A stretch of DNA of 64,000 nucleotides from Chionis minor (taxonomy: Eukaryota; Chordata; Aves; Charadriiformes; Chionididae), in NCBI GenBank assembly GCA_013398295.1, contig VZSF01003242.1, forward strand, positions 754,208-818,207. The letters run 5' to 3'. A program made the position numbers and the translations under genes. Shown here piece by piece: positions 38,896 through 50,994 of this stretch (within the stretch, counting starts at the first letter, position 1; each line of letters begins with the position of its first letter). A model generated the notes under the pieces. The model worked only from the letters and a program-made list of their open reading frames with translations, made no database searches and was not told the origin of the DNA.

Positions 38896-39890
38896 CTGGC
38901 CCCTGTACACCTTCTACTAGTGCAACCGCACCGACATTCCTCTCTTCATTAAGCAAAGCAGCACTGGGAACTTCATTTGCCACAAGAACTGCTAGAGATT
39001 CTTCTTCATTTTCGACAGTCACTGCTTTTCCTCTGGCTTTGAGGAGATCCCATTTACACTCTGGACACGTCCTGTGTCTTAACAGCCAGGGCTCAATGCA
39101 TCTCTCACGGAAAAGACGGCTGCAGCTCAAAATGCACCTTCTGTCTTGGGCACAGTAAGCTTCTAGCCATACGAGACATCATCTGAATCAGCTTCCTTAT
39201 CACCTTTCTTTACAACATACAGTGCAAACTGCCTAACATCTTTTTTCACTTCTGTTAAATTCTGGCATTACTGGATCCAAGTTACATGTTCCAGCACAGC
39301 AATAGGTGGAATAAAACACACGGCCCTTATGCACAGAGAGGGCCTCTAAATAGTGGTTCACCCAGGAGCTGTGGCAGCTCCCTACTTCCACCGCTATGAT
39401 TGCTTGTATGCCATTCTGAATTAAGCATAAAATGTCCTCGTCTTCCAGACTACCAGTCACAGCTGTAACCCTGTCTTCTGCACAGATGTCGACCATAGGA
39501 AATGCTTCATCGCCTATGCCTGGACATTTTTAAGTGATTGCACCAATTGCTCCAATTGATGCTGCACCCTTTATTTTGCTCGTGAAAGTACACTATCTCC
39601 TCCTAATTAGGACTACTGAAGTCTATTTCTGTCGGCCTGCTGAAGCTAGCTAAGGAGCTGCAAGCACAGCAGTGTGTTCATTTGAGCGGCACCACCAATC
39701 CAGACACAGTCTTTAATGGTGAAGTTCCTCCGAAGACTCCAGCGGGTGCTGACTCCCACACCGTCCTCTTTCCAGCCTGGAACAAAACGCTTAGGCAAGC
39801 AACTCCATGGGCTTGGGATCAAAGCAGAGAGGGCACAATCAAGACTGCAAAGCATAACCGCTGGGAGGATTTGGCCTCTCTTCTCCAAAC
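38896..39890 (-). pseudogene. Nested PA-TM-RING E3 ligase pseudogene, RNF133/RNF148 type
   Basis: Intact members are membrane-anchored ubiquitin ligases with a signal peptide, a protease-associated (PA) lumenal domain, one TM helix and a cytosolic RING-H2 finger. RNF133 and RNF148 are intronless, mainly testis-expressed, and nested in CADPS2 in mammals. On the minus strand the same order is seen across three frames. A hydrophobic CFAVLIVPSLL stretch lies near 39857-39822, then LSVLFQAG, AGVFGGTSPLKTVSGLVVP and ACSSLASFSRP (the PA domain start). CTFTSKIKGAASIGAIGAIT and LCLIQNGIQAIIAVEVG follow, then a linker NLTEVKKDVRQF, a RING remnant CLVWLEAYCAQDRRCILSC and CIEPWLLRHRTCPECKWDLL. In-frame stops lie at 39819-39821, 39678-39680, 39593-39595 and 39530-39532. 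Frame changes fall near 39610, 39265 and 39190. The TM segment has lost hydrophobicity. No start codon is assigned. I cannot decide between RNF133, RNF148 or a common ancestor. Confidence 0.88.
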
Positions 39891-42800
39891 CCCAGTCACG
39901 TCCTGTTCATGAAGAAATACACTTTAAGGGCATTTTACCCAGCTGGAGCTGGAGCTTGTCACAGAGGCTCAGTCTGCTGGGAGCTGTGTTGCTTCACCAT
40001 ATTACTGCCATCAGCGATGGCACTACTGGTGGGATCCTCCTTGGGCAGGTGGGATACACTTCCCATTCCTGTGTTTTGTGGTACTGCACTGCCATGTCAG
40101 TCTCCTGTGCTCACTGCAGAGAAGTAAGACTCAAAAGATTTTGGTGAACGTGTGGATAGAGCCCCGTTCCCAAGACAACAGCTGCCCCGATTTCATCTGC
40201 TTGTACTTTAATCCTACATTCATCGAATAACACTGTCCCCACATAAACCTTAAAAGTTTAGTTTAATGTCTCTCAGGAAAAAAACAAAAAAAAAAAAAAG
40301 GCAGCCCAAATTCCACTGCAAGGCATGTGGGGAAAGTTCACCCTCTGACAACATCCCACATGCCACCTTTCAAGTGTTTCCAGAGCTTTCAAACCATATT
40401 CCACACATAAATTGTAAGTGTATTGCTGTATGAGGGCCAAACACTGTTTCTCCTACAGCGACACACAAAGACAGATGAGCCAGCTAGTTAGTTATCTAGA
40501 TCTCCAATTCATTTATTCATACCAGTGTGCTGCAACCGATGTTGGGGCATCCTTAAAACACACTAATGTTAAAACTGAACTTTTTCATGTAACTAAGAAA
40601 AAAGGTTGCCAGATAAGGCTTACAGACACTTCTCTTTGGAGATTTTCTTCAGGGGAACCCTATCAGTCAGACACACATACACAACCACAGAAGGCAGCAT
40701 TTTGTTCTCAGGAAATCATTCTTGTAATAAAGGGTAATTTTTTGTTTTTTACTTTAAACTTGCTTGAAATAAAGCTCGAACTATATTAATGGCAACTATG
40801 ACATATTGGATATCGCCAATTAAAATTAAAAAATATAAATTAATAGAAGTATGTCTTTGATAAAGACTGAAAAAAGACTTTGATGGAAGTCCAAGGAACA
40901 CTCAAGTTAGTGAATGCTTTTCAGGTTTCTGATCTGCTTTTCCAATCTGTTCTTCACTCAAGCTCCTGATGTGCTTCTTACAGTTATAAGAACGCTTTAG
41001 TTTACGACACACAGAATATTTTTTTTAAATGACCAGCAATTTTCAGGGCTAAATTGAGCTCTAAAATTTCTGCCCATAATTCTCTTTCTAGGAACTAGAA
41101 AGAACTGAAACAAGTTTCTTACTTAAAAATTTGATGTGACATGCATCATCATGCTGTGCTAGAAGCATTACTCGATGCAAAACAAAGCACAGGACATTTG
41201 CTGCGTGACATTAAATAGCACCTTTGCTGCTACGGCAGCAGCTCCTGAAAGCCTCTCAATATAAAAGCTCTCTCACAGTCAACAGCTCTCACCCTCTTCT
41301 TAAAGTCCTTCCTGTTCCACAGGAATAAAAATATCCCCCATTTCAGTCGTTAGCATGAGCAATGTTCTCTGGGACCAGCTCACACAGCCCTCAGTAGTTC
41401 TCTACTGCGTTCTGAAACCACACAACGGATCGCACAGAGAATTGGGGCTGGTTTGATGGAAGTGCAAAAAACTTCTGACAGTTTGGAGAACAGCTTCCAC
41501 AACTACATATTTTAAGAACAAAGGCTCATGCCTAGGAGGAATTAACATATATTACAACCAACACTGTTTGCTGCTATACCCTGGAGCTGCAGAAAAAAAC
41601 ATTGTTTCAGATATGATGTTCTCACTGCACTTATGAGAGTCTGGAAAGAAAGAAAAAAACACTCCAAAAATGATGAAGTTGATGTTTAGATTAGGTTTAG
41701 TCTGATCAACTAACTAGATTACAAGAACAAGATCATATTGGGTCAAAAATAAATAGCTTATGCAGTAGCTTTGTACATCTAATAGTACATATTAATTATT
41801 TTTATGCTAGTTGAATGAAATTACTGCATTAGCCATTGAAAGTGCATTTATATTCTAAGGAGAGACTAACAGATACCAATGCACTTTAATAATTACTTTT
41901 AATAACAACTGGCTGCTTAACATAACTGGATGTTGAGCTGCTTACTGAGATTTGCTCCATATTTTGAAATCAGAAGTAATTTTTATGTTTTTAGAAAAAA
42001 AATATTTATAAGACTGGCTTGCAGATCCTCTTCCTCCCCTGTTCCCTTTCACCCCCTATAAATATCCTCCAGTCACTATGATTTTTTTTTTTTTTTCAAT
42101 TAAATTATCAGAGTTAACGGGCCATTTTTCTTCATCTGTTTAACTTTTCAGAACAGAGTCCTCACCTTCAGGTAAAAGCAAAAGATACTCAAATTTAAGA
42201 GATCACGCTAATAAACTCCTATTTCTGTCTTTAAGTACTTCTGTCATGATTTTGTTAGTCACAGGTTTCTTTTCCTAAAAGTATACTACATTGTACAGTT
42301 TTCCCTAATTTGGGGGGGGGGGGAAATTGCTGAAATAAAATCTTACATTTCAGTTAACAGCAAGGTTTTTAATTTGTTTTTAAAGCCTCCTTAAAACATC
42401 ATATTACATTGAATTTTATTTCCTTTTCTCACCTTAATGTAATAAACCATCATCGTCTGAAGAATCGTAATCTTCATTTAATATTTTTCCTCTTTTTTTC
42501 TCACATCATGTCAACCTTTGTGGAGTATATTAAGCTATGACTTCTCCTTATCAATGGTAATCATTCAGAAACCATTACAAGTCAAAATCTTTAGAAGGTT
42601 TCCTTTGTTTTCTTCAGCTCTTTTGGGCAATACCATAGCTGCACATTGGACATATCCCACAGCTTAGCAACCAGCTATCCGTAAATAAAAACCACCTAAA
42701 CCCAAACTCTTGCAAATTAAAATGTGTGCTACTTCTCTAGGCTTACGTGCTTGTAAGTGTGCTACACAACACTTTGCACTGGGATTTGTTTCTTTGCCTC

Positions 42801-45800
42801 CTTTTTCAAATTGGCACAAACAATTGCCCAAAGTCTTCCCAAATTTCTGTTCCTGACAGCTACGCATTTCACAGACTCATGTACAGCAACGTTCGTGCCT
42901 CGGGCACAAGAACAAACAGAGCTACAGTGACAATCACCATAAAAAATCCACAAAACTATTTCACCCAGAAGCAGTGTTTTCTCCTGGATTCATTTATTAA
43001 AGTTATCCACACGCCCTTTTGGAACAAGCATATTTATCTTCCTTTCAAGACTGACAAGAGCAACAATAGTTTTTGCACCCTAGCGAGACACAGCAAGTTA
43101 CATACTACCGCCTGTATGAGCACAGTTGTGGATTCCTTTAGCAATAGCTCTACTTGCTACAGCCACTGCTCTCTTCTTTTAAAAAGTACAGTCTCCCCTT
43201 CCACCAAGCCCCAGAGTTCGCTGGCTGGCTGAAGCGTGTTGAGGGACTTTGAGCACCACGGCATTGGCCCTCAGGTGGTACCATCACTCCGGAGGAGTTA
43301 TTCTCCAAATATCACCTGGATGTACAGCTCCAAAGTGGTCCAACTTCCTTCCCGAGTGACTTCGCTCACATGGGCGATCAATGTTTGCGTGGTTTGAGAT
43401 CTGTGGGGGCTGATCCACAGCCACATATTCCAGCCAGAAAGAGGCAAATCCTCTTCCCCAAAGATGAGGCTTAAGTATTAGCTTCATGCTAGACCCTGCA
43501 CGAGGGTAATTACAAGCAAGCAATTACAAAAATGACTGCTCACCTTCCAGTTGTCTATGGCAGGGAGAAATTAGCTGAGAAACAGGTAAAAGGACAGCAG
43601 AAATAGATCTGCATATTACAAAATGTTATGATGCTTGGTTTGTTGAAACAGAAGAAACAGCCTGCTGTTAAAAGAAGTTACAGTAATTCTCAGTTCAATA
43701 ATGGACTAGGACATCTGATATGCTGCTAGGGAGAAAGCACCGTTCCCTCTGCATATTGCTTTCCTCCTGGCTAGGATACGGTACGTCTGCTGGAGACAAT
43801 GCCATGAGGTCTGAAATCACACCTGTATGATCCACCCATCATTCCTATTTAACTGTGGAAATAAATGCATAGATGTCACTGGAGACTAAGCAGATTGCAT
43901 ACAGGCCTAGGATCTTCTATCCAACAGCTCTCTCCTGCTAAAAAAGCCACGTTCTCTCTATAGATGCTTCTCAAGACTTTCAGATATAGGAGAAAGAACA
44001 GATTGCACAGAGTGGATCTAGAATAAATCATTAAGTTCAATAGTTCCAAAACAGAAATGGCACTCCAGCTGACAGCCTGCCCATGGGAAGATGTTAACTA
44101 CCATCACAGCAAGGGAAACCTCAACTCCATGCTAGACATGAGCTGTTCTCAACACCTATCTTTTTAATGTATTGACTGATACAGACCATAAGCACAAGTG
44201 AAAGTATTTTACACTGAACAATACGCAACCTCAAAGAGAGGGAGTTCTATGCTCTGAAGGACACATTTGCCTCCTTGCAAGTTAAATGCAGAGGTTGTCT
44301 TGTCACCAAGCCAGACAAGTTATCAACAACCTATTCTTAGGCTATTTTCCCAGTTTATTCAAGGCTTGGCAATTAAAGTGGACAAGAAACTATTTCAGCA
44401 AGGAGATACAAAGCAGAGGTTTTCCTTGACCATGTAAGGAACTTCTTCCTCCACTGTGTAAGGCTGCAACATGCTCACTGTCCTTGGTTATAGCCGTCAC
44501 CATCTACTCGGCAAAGAAGTTATTTGCAAAGCCTCTTTTTGCCAAAGAGCATTTTCTTGCTTGGTAAAGTGAAATTCAGCAGGCATTAGGAGCTCATCAA
44601 CACATTGCTTCCAGAGTTTCTTGCCTCTTTATAAAAGACCTGAAAACTTGCTCCCCAGTATGCTGATCTTGCCTGACCACAACTCCTCCCTTTAGGGGCC
44701 AATGGAAAGCTCCAGGTGGCAAGAATTTCGAAGAGTCTATTTTAGCTACCATAAGCCAGAAAAAGGCTGTTAACTTGAATGTGTAACACAGTGTGTCTTG
44801 GAGATATCACTGAAAAAGACTTACTCTCACTGCACTATTGGTCCCATTCATTTTCCAGTAAACCAATTTCAGAAGGAAGGTGTCCAACCCTGTCTGAGAG
44901 AAGGTGGTGAAGGACAACAAAAGCAGCTAGAAATAATAAAGCACAAAGAAGAAAGAGGAAACTGAAGATCAAAAGAAACAGACTTCAAAAAGGAAACATA
45001 TATACACAAAAACGATGAGTAGCAAACACAGCCATGACGAAAGGATTAGAAAAAACATTTACTTAGCATACTTATTTATTTCACGATCACAGATGATGAT
45101 TAGTATATGCATAACTACCTCCTTTGGTACCTGCAAACTTGAGAAAGAACAACTGTTCAAAATCAATAGCCCTTATTTCCATTTGCCTTGCTAAGGAACT
45201 CCTCAATTTGCTGACTTCTTGGTCTTTGTTTAGTGATGTACAAAATACAACAAAACCCAGCGCTTTATCCCTTATGATAGTGCTTAACTCTTAGGACACA
45301 ATCTTTCTAAAGATTCATTTTCTTGCATTAACTTTAAGGAAAAAGTGAAGTCAATGGGCAAGTACAATGAAGAAGGGAAAACAGTCCTTCACTTCACTGA
45401 ATTTTCCTCTAGAGTCACTTGTTGTTCTAATTTTTATTCTACTTGACTGAAAAGTGGAAGTTACGTAAGTAACTTCTCATCGTTGGTATTGCACTAGGCT
45501 CATTTTGTCAGAGATGAAAACAATTGGCTATTTCATTTCCCTATTATCATTAATGTTCTCCTGCATTAACTATTTTCACCTAAGTATGGATTAATAGCTT
45601 TTAGTTTGAACAAACATTCCACTGTATCTCTATTTTTAAACATAATACCAGGCAGCCTATAGTCAGAGTATCTCTCCTGAGATCCTTTCGGTCCCTATTC
45701 CCCACCACCACCCCAAATACTTAAATTAAAAATGAAAAGGACGCTGTTTCAGAACATATTTTTTCACTCCTCAAGACCACTTTCCAATTTATATACTCTG

Positions 45801-48800
45801 CCAGTGCAGACGAATGCTCAAAAAGTAGATGAGCAAACAGAAATTGGGCTGAAGCCACCTGAAATGTCATCACACCACTTTTTTTTTTTTTTCCTGTCTC
45901 TGTTTTAGCAACTGAAAAAGTGTCAGCAAACTGACAGTGTAAGCAATTAACCTGCTTCTTTCTTTCCCTATACTATTTAGTTTTGCTGGTTTATTTTTTG
46001 GTGTGGATGGAAGGGGCACTACTGGGTAGAGAGAAAGGTTAAAACATCGAGTTCACTCTGTGTTCTAAGGAAACTGCAAAAGAATTGAGACAGAATGAAT
46101 ACTGCAAAACCTAGACAGTCACTGGAAAACAAAGATAAGAGTTGACCCTCTTAAGCCTTGCAAATCTTATCAATGATGTCTCATCTTTTAATAGAGCATC
46201 TTTCTCCTCCGATGATCCCTAGGATTTAAGGAAGCAATACATACATGCAAAAGCAGCTCCTTTCCATCCAAGAAAAAACTTCTTTTGCATCCCATGAAGG
46301 GCGACATCAGCTTAAGAGTATTTTTGGGAATTAGAGGTCTTGAAAATCTGTAGCGTGCAGAAGAGGCAGAGAGAAAGATCTCCCAGAAAGGCCACAGCTG
46401 TGTTCTCCCCATCCCAAAATGAAAAAGAAAGGCTGTCTGCACCTGTTGTGTCCTGTATGACCCAATAACTGCAGGGATAATCCACTATGATTAATTAAAA
46501 AATAATTCCATCATTAGTAAAACGATGGAAGCAAGAACAAATAGGCTGAACAGGAGAAAAGAAGGTAAAAAGCACTGCAGACATCAAAAGCTGTATGACT
46601 GGAGACAAGTAAATGCAGAAGAAATGCCAACCAGAAGATTAAAGACTAAAATCCCATCTAGTTCCTAACTTAGCAATGTCTAAGCTTTAAGCAAAGAGAA
46701 AAATGACAAGTCAGGATTGTATCTCCATCTGTATTTACACACTCAGAGAAAGGAATCATTCAGAGGAGAACAGGAACAAACAGTCCCACAACCATGTTTA
46801 GCTATGCAACTCATCCAGTTTAAAGCCTTTTCCACACGCTGGGAAAGGGCATACTCATCCAGAGGACAACTCAGAGCACCTAACGTAGGCTCTGCTCTGA
46901 AGCACTCCCTAGAGGAACCTCTCTCTCCACCACGAGTACAGAGAACCTCACAAAGATTCATTTTCCAGACTGTTCTACAAAGCATCTCAAGGCAAGTGCC
47001 GCGAATGCTTTCTGAAAGTTTCTAAACTGGCCAAAAAGAAGACTTCAAATGGTTTTTGGGAGAAAAGGAATGGAACAACACAGTCAAGTTTAAGTACAAG
47101 CTGATGTGATAAATAATACTTGCTTCCTGATGACAACATACTTGGTGTTACAGAAATTGCCTCGCCCCCCAAAAAAGACAATCTGTACTTTAAAGCGTTT
47201 CTGTTTTAAGAGGAAGACATGAATAATGGAAAAATGAGCGAAAATGCAGGCAGGGACAATGCATCATGAAAATGGGAGTGCTTGGGGTATTGTTTGTTTT
47301 GTTTTTACACTTAAAATGCATTATTATTTGCCTGGACATTTACCTTACAGCAATACCATCACTCATTATAATTCATTTCTATTCTGGAAAGTGGCACAAA
47401 GGTTAAGCAGAGCTGTTAGACACCAAGCCATTGGCATGGAGTATTTAGCTGCTAACTGTAGTCTTAAAAATATTTTTATTCCAATACAATTTTCTTAAAA
47501 AGTCACCCTTTATCATAAATACCTTCGATTCTCTCCCCCATTATAAAGTGTAATCTTTGTGTGTCAAAAAACAACAATACATTTTCCTTGATTAATTTTT
47601 CACAAGGGCGACCAATTCATGGTGTTGGTAGAAAAGTTAAAATACAGACAAAAGCTTCAAAATGCATTCTGAATCTTAAACCCTTCTTTAGATTTAATAA
47701 TCACCCAGCTGGCTACACTTCAGACAGCAATGCCTCAATGGGAAGATTAATGAACATTTGGTCTGCAGTTTAATCCCTCTAGATTTTAGCATGCAAAGTG
47801 CAAACTTTTATGAATTAGAGTATTTTTATGCATTCCAATTATATGTCAAAGTCCAAACAGCTTTAATGGTAACTTTGAGGCTTCTTAGTCATAGTTTGCT
47901 CTCTCTTTAGAGTACTTAAGGTTTTGAAAATATTAATTCAGTCTATTACGGTATTCTCTAGACCATTTTAAAGATTACTTTTCAATATATCATCCCAAGT
48001 CAGAAACACCTTCAGTTTCTGATTTATTTTATCAAATCATCAGTTATTTTGCCTTGCTAGCAGTATATTCTGTGGCAAGGATTTCACCAAGCAAACACTT
48101 TAAGACACAAAAGTGAACAGTAACTTCTCTACACCCAGTTACTGCCTCTCCCTTTTACAGCACCTATTGCTACCCGCTGGGCTCCCGCCACCCCGACCTC
48201 CATGGTGCCCATACTGTTCAGACGGTGCATAAAGTCCAAAAGGATGCTACGGTTGAGGTAATAAAATCTGCACGTGGGTTGGGGCATCAAGGAATACATT
48301 GTCTATGCAGCTTCGTCCTCCTCTATCAGCACTTCCACCCCGATGCCTTCCCTTTTCTGTGCTTCTGGAGGGAGATGCTGATAATAGCAAAACAACCTAT
48401 GAAACTTCATTTGTATTTAGTGGGGTAGTCTTAAATTATGACAGTCAGAGGAACCTCTTCCTTGAAGTTAACTTTGGTTGTTTACCAAGGGATAAAACCT
48501 AGTTACCAACGCAGTGTATTTCAGGATCCTGCGGACAGGTCTGTTGAACAATTACACATAGAAGCAGGAAAAAAATTAAAAAATTTCCTAGAGCTCCTAC
48601 AATTGAGCACCTCCCTCTAACCTCCCCAAAAACCCCAAAGCCCAGAATCTTTTTACTTCACAGTTCCCAGCAATGAGTACAGGATAGAGAACTGAGGGTG
48701 GAAAAAGAAAGGAGAAACACCACCACCGTGCTGTTGAAAAGTTTCTTTCTCTAGTCTGGTTTCAAAATTGCAATAACAAGACTTCATCTCTTTTTCTTTT

Positions 48801-50492
48801 CTCCAATTTTGGACACTGGTTTCAATAAACTAGAAAGAAATAAGGAAGGTATACTTATTTTTTAGCTTTTTCTTTTAAATGCCAGTAGTAAGTCTACAGA
48901 TATCCCAAAACATTTTCAAGCTAAGCCAGTCAAAGCTTTGGCAAGAAATGCATATAGTATATAAGTTAAATGTAATAAGCAAACAAACATTACCCTCCTG
49001 CTGTAAAAACAGTGCTACTTTCACCAAGATAAGGCTTAAGTTATTTGGTTATTGTGACTCGCCTGTTAGTCAACATCCTAATGCATTTTTAATGCACAGA
49101 GAGAACAGTGCGCATCTCTTGTCACCTCTAAGACTAAATCCTAAACAGCACAAAACCCATGTCTGATGGCAAATTCATCTCAATTTAGTTTTTGTTTTGT
49201 TATTCCACTCAATTTCTAGTCATAATTCCACTAACACATAAGATTTTTCATTTTTATTACAGCTGCTTCTAGACTATTCTGAAAACGTATTTCCCACTTA
49301 CTTATCTAAGAAGCAGACTTGCACTGATCTAAGTAGTTTTTATAAAAAAAGTAACTCAATTCTGTGTCAGGGTATTTGGAAACATTTGCACTATTCGTCT
49401 GCCAACTTCTCAAACACATTACTCATACCAAGAGCCTTCTGCCATCTTCAAACACAGATTTTCTAATTTGATGCTCTGAAAAGCCTAGAATAATCCCTCA
49501 AGGTTTTTTATTTTAATCATAAATTTTATGGCAGCCAGAAACAACCTCCTTATCATGGCCACTTCTACAAATGACTGTACCTTCCAAGACATTTATATTA
49601 CAAACAGATTAATTTACTGTGGAATTTGCATACATATCTTAATCACTATTTAAGTAATGAAAAAAATCAGTTAGCAAAAGAGCAGTAAGCCATGGATTTA
49701 GAACTTATATTGTTGGTGTTGCAGAATTCATGCTTCCACTCAGTAAAACAATTTAGATATCTCACCCTTACACTAAGAATTGAGCCCATAAGTCATGAAC
49801 CAGGCAAAAAGCTGGTGAATTTCAACAGGTAAAGCATAAAGATTAAGAGAAGGAACAAAACTGTAACAGGAGGCAGCCTATTAGAAGGTACATCTAATAC
49901 TTGCTGCAGCCACAAAGCACGTAGCTGCCCACCAAGAGGAAAAAAGTGAACTCTAATGCCAAGTCAAGGGGGAAAGAAAGAGTTTTCACGAGATTATTAG
50001 ATAGAAAACACAAAGCCCAGCACAGCAGAATACAGCTGCGTAGCAGCACTGCCGCATCTCGCAGCATGTGCTAGTGGAGCAGCCACAACCAGGACGATGC
50101 ACATACCCACAAACTACAGCAAATACAAGAAAACTGCCTCGGCATTACCTGGAGCTGCCCTCCTTCTCCTGGCTCAGCGCACCCAGCTGGTTTTGGCAGG
50201 TACTTCTTCACATGCTGACAGAGCCAAGTTCAATATCTTTAACTTCCACGATAATACGTACTTTGGTGGGTTGCATTTGGAATCTGTCTGCATTAAATTA
50301 CACCCAAAATCTTGGAGCTTCCAGGCACAGAGCAAGGTGCAGCATCACTCTCGTAATCAGGAAGCAATTAAAGCTGCAATGTCATCAAGGAAGAGACTGG
50401 CAGTGAAATGATCACAGAAGCAGCTCATAAACACATTGTCAAAAGGGATGAAAACCTCACTGTCAGTCTCAGCCTTTGATCTTTTGAGATGC

Positions 50493-50994
50493 TGCCCTCG
50501 TTTCAGCTGGGATGGAGTTAATTTTCTTCCTAGGAGCTCCTGCGTTTTGGGTTTAGTATGAGAATAACGTTGATAACACGTATTGCTTTAGATGTTGCTA
50601 AGTGATGTTTATATTATATAAAAGTCAAGGACTTTTTCGGCTTCCCATAGAAGCAGAGAGGGAGCAGGTTGGCCAAAGGAAGATCCCAATACCACAGATG
50701 TCATGCTCAGTACATAAATGGGGGTTGGCTGGAGGGCAGGAATTTGCAATAGCTGCTGGGGACTGGCTGGGCAATCAACGAGCGGGTGGTGAGAGGAATT
50801 GTACTGCATCACTTCATTTTGTATACTCTTTTACCATTTTTTTTTTTTTTCTCTCTTCTGTTACCGCCTACTAAACTGCCTTTATCTCAACCCACGTTTT
50901 TTCCCCCTCCTTTTTCTTCCTGCCCTACCGGGGCAGGGGGGAGCCAGTGAATGGCTGTATAGTCCTAGGTGCAGGCTGGGGTTAAATGAAGACA
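50493..50994 (+). mobile_element. Solo LTR of an avian endogenous retrovirus (ERVL-like)
   Basis: A 502-bp element begins TG...CGTTTCAGCTGGGATGG and ends GGCTGGGGTTAAATGAAGACA. Flanking 5-mers GATGC (50488-50492) and GATAC (50995-50999) differ at one base, as expected for an aged 5-bp target duplication. Inside are a degraded TATA-like TACATAAA near 50711 and a CTACTAAACTGCCTTTATCT block near 50868, which corresponds to the polyadenylation region of this LTR type. No retroviral coding sequence is adjacent, so it is a solo LTR left by recombination. The frames inside it are not genes. Family naming is from memory. Confidence 0.88.

Noticed and set aside
39716..40147. Plus-strand open frame of 143 codons
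   Set aside because: It is antisense to the RNF133/148-like pseudogene and its upstream flank, and has no recognisable family.
50602..50874. Frames of 67-90 codons on both strands
   Set aside because: All fall inside the solo LTR at 50493-50994.
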